24,258 nucleotides of DNA from Saccoglossus kowalevskii (GCF_000003605.2 NW_003158747.1:1768-26025); one strand, 5' to 3'. Shown: positions 1 through 8,773, counted from the first letter of the stretch. Translations and numbers: made by a program. Notes: generated from the letters alone by a model not told the origin.

Positions 1-220
1 AGGGTATGCAAAAAGTGTGATACGGATGCAGTGGAGGATGAATTCCATTTCCTGATTGATTGTCCAAGTCATACAAATGCAAGATGTAAGCTGTTTGGAA
101 AAAATTGCTCATATACATCCATATTTTAATTTGATGAAACCAGATGACAAGTTCATATACATTATGAGCAATGTAGATAAGGAACTTGCGAACTATATTA
201 GAGAATGTGGTGCATTTTAA
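1..220 (+). pseudogene. LINE reverse transcriptase C-terminal zinc-binding-like domain, frameshifted
   Basis: Frame 1 reads a Cys/His pattern, C-x2-C followed by EDEFHFLIDCP, typical of the zinc-binding-like region at the C-terminus of invertebrate LINE reverse transcriptases. Frame 1 stops at 127-129. Frame 2, from the run of six A at 99-104 onward, continues with a family-like ending (DDKFIYIMSN, then ELANYIRE) to a stop at 218-220. The simplest reading is one extra base in the A run, so this copy is a dead fragment. The domain call rests on pattern recognition, not on a search. Confidence 0.72.
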
Positions 221-357
221 ATATATATATCAATATTTCATAATTTTAAATATGTATTTATTTAAACTACATATTAATTTCTTCCTTCTTTTTTTTAATT
301 TTAATTATTAGTTTAGCACTTGACTGTATGTTCTCTTCAAACAGAATGATGTCAATA

Positions 358-360
<3 letters not shown>

Positions 361-440
<80 letters not shown>
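361..440. repeat. (ATT)n microsatellite, LINE tail
   Basis: About 80 bp of uninterrupted ATT/TTA trinucleotide, directly downstream of the AATAAA of the LINE 3' end. It is best read as the tail of that element. Its uniformity suggests recent slippage. Confidence 0.95.
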
Positions 441-443
<3 letters not shown>

Positions 444-481
444 TCAATATGATATTTGATAAATAAAATACTACCAAACCT

Positions 482-1050
482 ATGTGATTGCTACACACAG
501 GATGGTGATAGATGATTGCATACTAGGTGATCGTTATACACAGGATGGTGATATATGATTGCATACTATGTGATCGCTACACACATGATGGTGATAGATG
601 ATTGCATACTAGGAGATCGCTATACACAGGATGATAGATGATTACATACTGGGTGATCGTTATACACAGGATAGTGATAGACGGTTGCATACTATGTGAT
701 TGCTACACACAGGATGGTGATAGACGATTGCATACTATATGATCGCTATACACAGGATGACAGATGATTACATACTGGGTGATCGTTATACACAGGATAG
801 TGATAGACGGTTGCATACTATGTGATTGCTACACACAGGATGGTGATAGACGATTGCATACTATATGATCGCTATACACAGGATGATAATAGATGATTGC
901 ATACTAAGTGATCGTTATACACAGGAGGATAGATGATTGCATACTAGGTGATCGTTATACACAAGATGATGATAGATGATTGCATACTAGGTGATCGTTA
1001 TACACAAGATGATGATAGATGTTTGCATACTCGGAGATCGTTATACACAG
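482..1050. repeat. 43-bp minisatellite, about 13 copies
   Basis: The array has about 13 head-to-tail copies, each marked by a GATTGCATACT-like core and a GATCGTTATACACAGG-like core. The basic period is 43 bp, with 40-bp variants. A three-unit block of 126 bp (40+43+43) is repeated nearly verbatim starting at about 615 and again at about 741, so there is a small higher-order repeat. Copies differ by scattered substitutions. No reading frame runs through it. It lies about 40 bp from the LINE tail. Confidence 0.93.
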
Positions 1051-1578
1051 ATATATCGTACAGTTCATATTTTGTGAAGGCAATGTCGTTTTATTCTTTT
1101 AATTCTTTCAACAAAGAATAAGCGTAAGCACACGGCAAAATATTTATGATTATACTAAAAATTGGTAATATTTTACATGCCCTGGGATTCCTTTGAAGGT
1201 CGGTAAAATTCCACTTTATGCGAAATTTTGAATAGCGTTCTGATATTCTAGCGCGGTTGGCACTTTGTTTATATGTACCTGTCCTGGTGACATTATCGTG
1301 TTGGACTTTGCTCCGTGGCATTGTTATCGTCACGTGGTCATGCATATTGCTATACTGGTTTGTGGTGGTTCGACGAACTTTGCTCTTTCAAAAAAATGCA
1401 GTAATTTTTTTTTGGTCCAAGGTTTCTATTTAGTTTTATGTCTAATCTGACTATTCATAGTGGATTTGTATGTAGTTTAGTTATATAACTGTGTCTGATA
1501 CATAATGGGTTGGGATCACTCAAAAATGAAACATTATTAACGAGGTCAACAAACTATGTAAGCCGGCACCGTCGATCC

Positions 1579-1594
1579 TTCCCATGATGCATTG
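1579..1594 (+). promoter_or_regulatory. ZNF143/Staf-like binding site
   Basis: TTCCCATGATGCATTG closely matches the well-known ZNF143 (Staf, SBS) consensus, roughly TACCCATAATGCATTG. These sites normally lie in promoters of housekeeping or snRNA-type genes, often bidirectional ones. A second partial copy, ATGATGCAAT, lies at 1666-1675, 82 bp downstream. No gene start can be tied to it here, so function is inferred from the motif alone. Confidence 0.45.
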
Positions 1595-1959
1595 GGCACA
1601 ACAAAGTGAGGATCAGAAGAGGGAATACAAACAACTCAGTACAGGTCCCGACTGCCACGATGGGTATGATGCAATCTGAATAAAATAATATCTTACTGTT
1701 TCTTCGTCGTTAAAACATATATTTGTTTAATTAAAATTAAATTAAATCCTTTTAAAAATCAAAGGCGAAAAAAAACACTTAAAATTTGATTTTAATCGGA
1801 CAACTTACGTTTCTCTGAATATTTTCTTTTAAACGTGTTTATTAAATTATTATGACATAATGTGGTCAGACCATAGTATCTCTTAGCTGAATGAACCCCC
1901 AATATACAATGATGCGCATCTCTGAAAATAATCGCGGATTGTGTTGCTCTGGGGAAAAG

Positions 1960-2040
1960 CACGTGATGTACAGGAAGCAGAGTGACGTACAAATCAACAC
2001 ATTTTGCGATATGCCTGTCAGGCACCGGTTGCTACGCAAC
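1960..2040. promoter_or_regulatory. Motif cluster: E-box, half-CRE and RFX-like palindrome
   Basis: Within 81 bp there is a CACGTG E-box (1960-1965), a TGACGTA half-CRE (about 1983) and the near-perfect inverted repeat GTTGCTACGCAAC (2028-2040). The last resembles an RFX X-box (GTTGCYATGGCAAC), with one base less in the spacer and one deviating half-site position. The cluster suggests a promoter or enhancer. RFX sites are typical of ciliary genes, but no such gene is visible here. Confidence 0.35.
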
Positions 2041-2973
2041 ATGTACGGTAAAGTTTGTTGACCTTGGATAAATATCGTCTGCTCACAGTCCCAGTTTCCT
2101 CGTAATTTTCTCTTTAGGTAAATTTATATTGATCAGCATAGTATATTTTACGTATTCCTAGTTTTGAAATTACAAGTTCTTGGTAATACCAATTTAACCA
2201 AGGGTCTTGCTATCGCTCTAAATATCCCCGAGTAATTTACAGTGTATTTTTCTGGCACGCACACATGTGAAAGTGTGTTGACCCTTAAATCGTTACTGTG
2301 TAACACAGGCCGTTTTTCTCACTGCAAAGTCTTTGTGTAAAGAATAAGAGTAAAGACAGAGAGGTAGAGTACGAAGACATGAAATATATTAAAATTATTT
2401 AATATTTCCGGTGTCTGGATTGAAAAGGGCATCGTGACCACGGGACCATGACATCATCTCCCATCTCATTCACACATATTCTGGACAACATTCGAAAAAA
2501 AATTGCAGTTTATATTAACAAAAGTGCTATTTTTTTTTAAATAGCTCCACGTATTTATGTAAATATCATATTTGTGAACTTTATGATATTTATTCGTTTT
2601 GTAATATCATTGAATTCGACAATTTTCTATTAAGAATGAATAATAGCAATAGTATTATTATTATTTACATGGTCACCAATAGTAAACTCCACCAAATTCG
2701 TGGCTACACCTCATTATACGTGTAACTATAATATAAATCCATTCAGTCGACTGGTTTGCTGTTGTATTCGAATGAGTGGGCAACACAGGAGACGTTTCCA
2801 AGCACGTACAAAAGAATCTACGTCATCAAGTCACATTTTTCGAAAGATAATATTATAAAAATAAGCTGGAGTATATGTATTTCAATTTACCCTAAGGAAA
2901 TTAGTTCAAATGCATATGTCTTGAAAATATTTTACATCCTATTGTTCTATTCGGCGGCAAATCAATAAAGATG

Positions 2974-2992
2974 TGACGTGGGTCGTGACGTT
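2974..2992 (+). promoter_or_regulatory. Paired TGACG half-sites, one UPRE-like
   Basis: TGACGTGG at 2974-2981 equals the core of the XBP1/ATF6 unfolded-protein response element. A second TGACGTT follows at 2986-2992. They lie about 700 bp upstream of the glycosyltransferase start codon. Short motifs like these occur by chance, so this is weak support for bZIP control. Confidence 0.25.
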
Positions 2993-3148
2993 CGAAATTA
3001 TCATTTATCGCCCATATTCTCACGCATACGGTTTGAATATTTGGGCATTTGAAGAGTGTTTGTAATAATCTCGCTGCATTAGTTTATGTATTCAGAGCTA
3101 ATTTGCTCTTCTATATGTTAAATTCCTGTTATAGTGGGCAGGTTTTCG

Positions 3149-3263
3149 CCATATTAGGCTAAAAATTTGTGAATAGTTTGCGTTGGCGCCCTCCTTTCCG
3201 TGGGTCATCGATGGGCGCTGGCTCGGTCTATCCAATGAGAACCGTTGGGCGCTGCTGACGTCA
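3149..3263 (+). promoter_or_regulatory. Putative proximal promoter: CArG box, ETS-like core, CCAAT box, palindromic CRE
   Basis: CCATATTAGG at 3149-3158 is a perfect SRF CArG box, identical to the core of the vertebrate c-fos serum response element. TTCCG (ETS core on the minus strand) is at 3196-3200. CCAATGAG (NF-Y type) starts at 3232. TGACGTCA, the full CREB/ATF palindrome, is at 3256-3263. Spacing and order fit a TATA-less promoter firing about 30-60 bp downstream, some 400 bp before the start codon of the galactosyltransferase. No TATA box is visible. The transcription start is inferred. Confidence 0.55.
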
Positions 3264-3687
3264 CGAATCTATTTTAATCTTCAATCCCGTGACCGGCTCA
3301 TTTATCAACACGACAACGTTATGGCGAGTTTGTGAATGGTGCGTGTCGTATAAACGCAATTTATTTATCCTTTACCGAAGATATATCTCATCTAGGTTAG
3401 CGTTGTAAATCGCCATACTGCTATAACAGGACTGTATATCTGGCTTGTGTGGAGAAAGTCTATAAAAGGTAAAAAACGCTCGTCGAAATATGTAGAAATT
3501 TGCTTCTGAAAGTGGATCTTGCTGTGTCGCGCCGGCTGGTGTCGATTTGCAACGTGAACTACTCGGCATTGTTTTGGTGAAAAAGCAGACCGGCTTTCGC
3601 TATCAACATTGCAATCTGGGGCTTTTTAAATACCAGCCTAGAACCCGGGCGTCCACGCAACGACGCCTGGTTAATAACTGCCTCAAA
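3264..3687 (+). other. Probable 5' leader of the galactosyltransferase with three short upstream ORFs
   Basis: If transcription starts just after the CRE, the unspliced leader carries three ATGs before the main start. The first is at 3321-3335 (four codons, MASL, with G at -3 and G at +4). The second is at 3336-3353 (MVRVV), beginning directly after the stop of the first. The third is a minimal ATG-TAG at 3490-3495. From 3496 to 3687 the frame of the main CDS stays open for 64 codons but has no ATG. A 5' UTR intron could remove some of this and cannot be excluded. Confidence 0.4.
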
Positions 3688-4785
3688 ATGGGAGAAGTTT
3701 GGATGAAGCTGTCCAAAGTTATGCTTTTGAAACTTACAAATGCAAGTAGTATCCACGTTTTGGTTGTTGTTATCTTTATTGTATTGAGTGCCGTCTTGAT
3801 GCTGGATCTTCTAAATTTGAGTAGTAAAATGGCCCACATGAACAAAGACAACGATGAGTACTCGCATAAACACGGCCAGACTCGTGGCATTAAAGAATGG
3901 AAGAACATCCGTCGATCTGTTGGTACAGAACCGTTACCATATTTGATTTTGAAAGACATCGTCAATATTGACACCATCCCTGTCAGGGAACCGACATGTG
4001 CAGTGAACTCGATACTTATGATTCTAGTGACTTCGGCACCCGATCATTTTGATAGGAGACGAGCCATTAGAAACACTTGGGCAAAAGACCGAAAAACTCA
4101 CAACGACTCAAACTGGCAAACTTTTTTCCTTATAGGAAACAGCCGTGATTCAGTGAAAAATAGGAAAATAGAAGACGAGTTTTACGAATATGGAGATATT
4201 CTTTTAGGTGACTATATTGATACCTACCGCAATTTAACTCTAAAAGTACAGAATGGCTTTAAGTGGGCTGTCGAAAACTGCCAACCACAATATCTACTCA
4301 AAACAGACGATGACTGTTATGTCAACACGCGATATTTTCCACGATTTCTCGACCAGTTTAACCCTAATCGAGACGGTTTGTACGCCGGTGCGATGTTCAA
4401 TGACAGGGGAGTAGTCAGAGACAAAAACAGTAAATGGTATGTTTCACCGGAAGATTACCCAATGTCTGTCTACCCAAGGTACGCAAGTGGTACCGGATAT
4501 GTGCTGTCAAAAGACGTATTGCAACGTGTTGTCGAAGCATTTAGTGAAGTGCATCCATTCCCCGTCGAAGATGCCTACACGGGAGTAGTCGTCCATCGTG
4601 TTGGTGTGTCGATGTTGGACACTGGGCGGTTTACCATGTATAACAAACAATGGAGAATCTGCAATTACCTATATTTACTGGTAATCCACGGTGTCACTCC
4701 AGAACAGCAATACCTTGCGCTAAAATACACAGACGATACATTAGTAGAGTGTCCTGGCCAAAAAGAATCAGTTACCTGGTATTGA
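3688..4785 (+). CDS. Beta-1,3-galactosyltransferase-like Golgi enzyme (GT31), complete, single exon
   Basis: The protein has 365 residues, usual for this family. It is expected to transfer galactose, or possibly N-acetylglucosamine, from a UDP-sugar in beta-1,3 linkage to glycoprotein or glycolipid acceptors in the Golgi lumen. The order is a short basic cytosolic tail (1-21), a membrane anchor (about 22-42, type II), a stem (45-105), then the GT31 domain. Family motifs are R-R-A-I-R-N-T-W (124-131), FLIG (147-150), YGDIL with Y-x-NLTLK (168-186), KTDDD (205-209, the DxD metal/UDP site), SGTGYVLS (267-274) and EDAYTG (294-299, the conserved acidic pair). Lumenal cysteines are C104, C198, C210, C325 and C355. 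Sequons are N139 and N182, the latter being the conserved NLT. I chose ATG 3688 because it is the first in-frame ATG after the stop at 3493, has A at -3 and G at +4, and gives a normal tail length. Intronless coding regions are usual for B3GALT1/2/5-type genes. Sugar donor and acceptor cannot be told from sequence alone. Confidence 0.93.
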   Translation: MGEVWMKLSKVMLLKLTNASSIHVLVVVIFIVLSAVLMLDLLNLSSKMAHMNKDNDEYSHKHGQTRGIKEWKNIRRSVGTEPLPYLILKDIVNIDTIPVREPTCAVNSILMILVTSAPDHFDRRRAIRNTWAKDRKTHNDSNWQTFFLIGNSRDSVKNRKIEDEFYEYGDILLGDYIDTYRNLTLKVQNGFKWAVENCQPQYLLKTDDDCYVNTRYFPRFLDQFNPNRDGLYAGAMFNDRGVVRDKNSKWYVSPEDYPMSVYPRYASGTGYVLSKDVLQRVVEAFSEVHPFPVEDAYTGVVVHRVGVSMLDTGRFTMYNKQWRICNYLYLLVIHGVTPEQQYLALKYTDDTLVECPGQKESVTWY

Positions 4786-6588
4786 GAGATGGTTTCCGTA
4801 TATGGGGGCTGTTGTAGTTCAATGCTACTACAATGCAACAAAATGTAAAAAGGCTACAAAAAATATATCTATTTTTTCATAATAATTATAGTATTTTGCT
4901 TCTTGTAGCTTCAATATTTTCTCTAACTTAAAGTTTTGTATATATTTAGTGTATCTTCCAGCCACTAATAGAACGAACCAAAATATCAGCAACATAGAAA
5001 TGCAAACAGTTGTCAGATTTCTTCCATCTCCATTTTTTTGAAAAAAACAACAAAAGATGTATATTTCACATCAGACTTGCCTAACACAATTTATTTACAC
5101 AAACATTAATCTGTAGATGAAAATGAAAAATGATTTTCTGAAATGGCTGGATATTAACTACTATTTTAGCATTCGTCATATAGATTTTAATATTTTCCAT
5201 TTAATTTGAATAGTTACTAATTTACTATATCTATAGCTTCTTAAATGTTTGTGCTAAGATATTGATTTAGATATAAAGTAACAGAGTCAGTATAATGCAA
5301 AATAAACTGTATGCCTGCCTCCATAAGAGGACTATGGTTTAAGATATTCCTTATGTAATTGATACTACCCAGTACCTAATTTCATTGTGGGTGTAAAATT
5401 TGTTGCATTTTAACTATTGAAACAAAGCAGCTGTAAGACAGTGTCTTTGTGATTTCTTGGATGGGACTGTTCATATTTACCATTCATTGGTTGACACTCA
5501 ATAAGGGAAGTTTCCATTGCCTGCCATGTGGGTAACATTGAATGGGGATTTTCCATTGTGACCGACTGTGTATTTATTATAATAGTGTATACAGTACCAT
5601 GCAAAATTCTTTTCAACTTGAAAAGAAAAATTTACTAAAAGCCATTGCTTCATCCAATAAATATTTACAATCCAGTGCAAGCATAGTTTCTTATTAATGA
5701 ATATTTGACTGGTTCTGTAAAAATGTGAAAAGTTACAACTGGTTTGATGAGTTCAAACAGGTCAAAAAGAGTTGTCCATGTCAAATATTAGCCATTTCAA
5801 TGCAATTGTCACTACAACAGTCAGTGACAGTCTGAACAAGTTTATTTTTCTAAAAATAGTTTAGCAATGTTGATTACTGTTATATCACAGTCTTAAGAGG
5901 ACATTATTGAAATAGTATAATAAGATCTAGTATTAGTTAAAAAGTTCATTCAAGGTCAACTTGGTACACTCCCTAGGGTACCTTATAAAAATAAATTTGG
6001 AATGTTATGAATGTTGATCAGTTATGCTTCATTCCTAGACTGACCAGTAGCTGGTATAATGATTGTGATAAAACTTTGGAAGTTGATGTGCAAACTGTAA
6101 AGAAATCCAATATTTGGAATGTTGTCCTTAGCAAAGAGTACTTAGGTCATTTCATATTTTGTGACTTTTAATGATAGTAAAAAGGGAAAGTTACTGTTGC
6201 AATATTGATGGTTTGTGTGTACTCATTGATGCACCAGCTTTGTCCCAGTATGGTGGCTACATAATTCTAACTACTGGTACAGTGTATATAATTTGCTTAT
6301 AAATATTATTTTCTTGAGCCCTTAAAGAGGACACTGCAATTTTGATTATTTTTGGAGAATGTCATCATTCACACAATTAAAACTATTGCAGCATTGACTT
6401 TGCCAACGTTACCCTGGTACTTGCTTGATGTGCATTTGAAAAGTTATAAGAGATGTTTATTTTATGCTTACACAAGTCTATTTTGTCATCTTGCCACTTG
6501 ACAATGTAACTTTATTTATTTATTTTTTTCAGCTTTACTTTGAAGTTGTTCAGTTAAGTAAATAAGATTTTCTCCATAGTAGGTGCAG
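4786..6588. other. 3' flank of the galactosyltransferase: 3' UTR then intergenic DNA
   Basis: This stretch is AT-rich with no supported coding frame. The first part, to about 5320, is the likely 3' UTR. Beyond that I see only scattered low-complexity T and A runs and short echoes of AAGAGGAC (about 5325, 5896, 6326), which are too weak to define a repeat. Confidence 0.6.
5301..5306 (+). terminator. Candidate poly(A) signal of the galactosyltransferase gene
   Basis: This is the first canonical AATAAA after the stop codon, 516 nt downstream. No strong GU-rich element follows at the ideal distance; a GU-rich stretch lies about 85 nt further on. Later AATAAA hexamers exist (for example about 5989), so the true end is uncertain. 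Confidence 0.35.
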
Positions 6589-6749
6589 TACTGTATTTTC
6601 TTTATTAGTAGTGTATCCACTCAGATTAATGGGAGATGTGTTCATGGTCAAACTAAATCACATTTTAAACATCAGGTATATAATAAATACAATATTTGAT
6701 ATATGTGTAATTCTATTGCGAATGCACTTCTAATAGAGCACATATGGTA
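6589..6749. mobile_element. Short TIR element (MITE), copy 1 of a family
   Basis: The left end TACTGTATTTTCTTTATTAG (from 6589) and the right end, which reverse-complements to TACCATATGTGCTCTATTAG (ending 6749), form imperfect inverted repeats of about 25-28 bp around a non-coding centre. The element is 161 bp. The same ends occur at 7386-7527 and 19149-19243, which makes chance unlikely. Ends begin and finish with TA, compatible with a TA target duplication of the Tc1/mariner type, but this cannot be separated from the terminus itself. Confidence 0.6.
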
Positions 6750-7385
6750 CACAGTAGTTTGTTTTGGTGGTTGTTGAAATTGTACCAACATTGTGCTTAT
6801 TTCCCCATTCCAAAACGGTAAAATTTGAGGAGACCTGCCCTTAACAAATCTTTATCATTAATTCTGCCTTAACAAGTATTGAAACATATTAATTATAGTA
6901 AATATTTGAGCAATAAGGTATAACATGGTACTATTTTTCTGGGTGGAAATTTTTTGAGTTTGTGTCTAGTGTACTGTTAATTTATTGTAAATATGTTGTG
7001 TAGTTTAACAATTCACATGCATTAATAACCATGATGCAGAAAACTAGTACAAATGATTTTTTTCTTGACAATTTGGCTACAAACTACAGTCACTGTTTAA
7101 ATTTACACTCAATATATAGCAAACAACCTTATTTTATGCTGTACATTTACATGCAGGTTTTCTCCATAGCTGTTTAGTGTTATTTGGTGGTATTTCTGGT
7201 TAATTGCAGTATTAAAAACTATATTTTGTGTGTAAAACAACTGCATTTACTGTGTTTATGTTGTCTAACTCTTCCAGTATTTATTGTACCTAAAATATAC
7301 AACTAAAAGTGACTAAATTTAAATTTACGCAAAGGTTGTTTTGTGTGAAAGTTTACAGTGGTCAACAGTAATGCTTGTTCAGTAA
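6750..7385. other. Gene-free AT-rich stretch
   Basis: I see no coding frame, RNA gene or clear repeat between the two MITE copies. Weak runs of T and A only. Confidence 0.5.
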
Positions 7386-7527
7386 TACCATATTTGCTCT
7401 CTTAGAAGCCATGCCCTTATTTAAATGACAGAGGTGTCTTTATGCTCAAATAAAACATACATTTTAATGATCGAGCATACAATACAATTTTTGGTTTATA
7501 TGCATTTCTAGTGGAGTAAATACGGTA
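7386..7527. mobile_element. Short TIR element (MITE), copy 2
   Basis: The left end TACCATATTTGCTCTCTTAG (7386 on) and the right end, whose reverse complement is TACCGTATTTACTCCACTAG (ending 7527), pair as imperfect inverted repeats. The element is 142 bp with no coding capacity. The right end has itself been duplicated in tandem (next entry). Confidence 0.6.
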
Positions 7528-7621
7528 GATGTAGTAGTTGGTACAACCATGCTATTTTTTATGCACTTCTATTGGAGTAAATACGGTAGATGTAGTAGTT
7601 GGTACAACCATGCTATTTTTT
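7500..7621. repeat. Two tandem 61-bp units spanning the right end of the MITE
   Basis: 7500-7560 and 7561-7621 are near-identical, with differences only in the first dozen bases (ATGCATTTCTAGTGG versus ATGCACTTCTATTGG). Each unit holds the right terminal repeat of the MITE plus about 33 bp of flanking DNA. The duplication therefore happened after insertion and reached across the element boundary. Confidence 0.9.
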
Positions 7622-8209
7622 TGGAGTTTATTTTCACTGAAGCATCCCTTCAACGAAAATGGTGACAATAAATTCCAAGGGGAAATAAAGTATTCTACAG
7701 TATTCATGTGATAACACATGTAAGCAATCACTTACTACTAAATGCATAAGTTTGGTCCATGATAAGTTTGTATTATTTAGTGATAACTATTGTTTCGTTG
7801 TTACCCTTGACCCCCCCCCCCCTCTTCTCCATTTTTATATTGGAGTGTTTTGTTAATTTGTTCATGACAAAGAAAGAAAAGTGTAAAAATTCATATTTAT
7901 TATTTTCTTGAAGGAGTGAACAAACAATTTGTTTGTTTGAAAGGAGATTTTATTTAAGATGAATAATGTTGTTATTGTATTCATTGAAATTAGTAATAAA
8001 GTCAGAGTTATGTTAGAAATTGTTTTTGATTTAAATTGTGAAATGGAAATCCTGATCCTGCTATGCTGTTGGTACACTGAGGGTGTACCTCTCACAATTG
8101 CTTTAATTGAATAACTTGTATTGTAGAAGCTTGAATAGCCAAGAGCTTCCTTTGCTTTGTGGTGCTGCTAAGACCTTGAAAGCACACAATGACTGAAAGA
8201 CTGGTAATG
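7622..8209. other. Gene-free stretch with a C12 run
   Basis: No supported gene. The only notable item is a run of 12 C at 7811-7822. An open frame on the minus strand around 7862-8095 is low-complexity (I/N/S/T-rich) and shows no domain. Confidence 0.5.
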
Positions 8210-8411
8210 CTATTTGTACCCTTACTGTGCTGTGGTAGTAAGCTGGTAATAATGCAGATATTCACGTGCTAATACAACACTGAGTAACCTCAACACGTGT
8301 GCAGAAGGAATCATTTACATTTAATATGTATTGAAGTTAATTTATGCAGGGCAATGTCTTCACAACTTATGGTTCCTTGGTAGGCATTCTGTCATGTCAG
8401 TAGTGACCATA
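8210..8411. repeat. Dispersed repeat, copy A
   Basis: It matches 11227-11400 in the same orientation, with long identical blocks: CTATTTGTACCCTTAC at the start, AAGCTGGTAATAATGCAG in the middle, TTAATATGTATTGAAG later and TAGTGACCATAC near the end. Small indels separate the blocks. No coding frame or terminal repeats were recognised, so the element type is open. Confidence 0.8.
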
Positions 8412-8773
8412 CTCTGAATGTAACTAATTAGTCTCCATTTCAGACAAAGTTTAAAATAAGGAACTATTAATTTCGTTTCTGTCTAACTTTGTGTGCGCGA
8501 TATTCTCGAACATGCTTTGACTGTAATCACACAGACCATGTATGATGAATTACCTATGCACATCAATTTTCATTACCATCTGATCAAGTATGTTTTGGTC
8601 CTCAAAATTGCTAAATTCTGATACTTGAATGTGTACGAGACCACTTCTTGGAGATGAACATGGTGATTTCATTCAAACTTTGTAACATGGTGATGCATAA
8701 TTGGTTACAGGTGCATGTCATATATTTTTTGAGATCCAAACAAAAATGGCTGAATTGTGGACATTTTGTTTAT

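Larger units (their letters stand above)
1..440 (+). mobile_element. 3' end of a non-LTR retrotransposon (LINE), truncated by the window edge
   Basis: The window opens inside the C-terminal part of a LINE reverse-transcriptase protein. This is followed by an AT-rich 3' untranslated part (221-360) with AATAAA at 354-359 and then a pure ATT trinucleotide tail. A coding end, short 3' UTR and simple microsatellite tail is the usual 3' architecture of CR1/L2/Jockey-type LINEs in invertebrates. The 5' part lies left of the window, so neither full length nor target-site duplication can be judged. The clade is not assigned. Confidence 0.75.
1051..3148. other. Non-coding 5' flank of the galactosyltransferase gene, relatively CpG-rich
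   Basis: About 2.1 kb without a supported gene. The few open frames here are short, lack recognisable domains and have low-complexity composition. The stretch, especially 1250-2050 and 2950-3370, carries visibly more CpG dinucleotides than the repeat-rich DNA after 5 kb, as expected for promoter or first-exon DNA in an animal with patchy germline methylation. It could hide a 5' UTR exon or the promoter of a gene to the left. Individual motifs are listed separately. Confidence 0.6.

Noticed and set aside
1366-1377. GGTTCGA-like tRNA B-box
   Set aside because: The following bases do not fit the B-box, and there is no A-box or cloverleaf upstream.
1265-1450. Small open frame, Cys/Phe-rich, plus strand
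   Set aside because: It starts at a non-ATG codon in the given frame, has no homology I recognise and no splice context. Consistent with chance in AT-rich DNA.
3391-3400. Splice acceptor TCTAG|GTTAG in the leader
   Set aside because: Weak pyrimidine tract and no matching donor that I could defend. Left as an open possibility only.
3547-3687. N-terminal extension of the galactosyltransferase starting at TTG 3547
   Set aside because: TTG is not a normal start in animals. The ATG at 3688 has a good context and gives a typical type II layout.
3559-3977. Antisense open frames over the galactosyltransferase
   Set aside because: They are shadows of the coding strand with no domain of their own.
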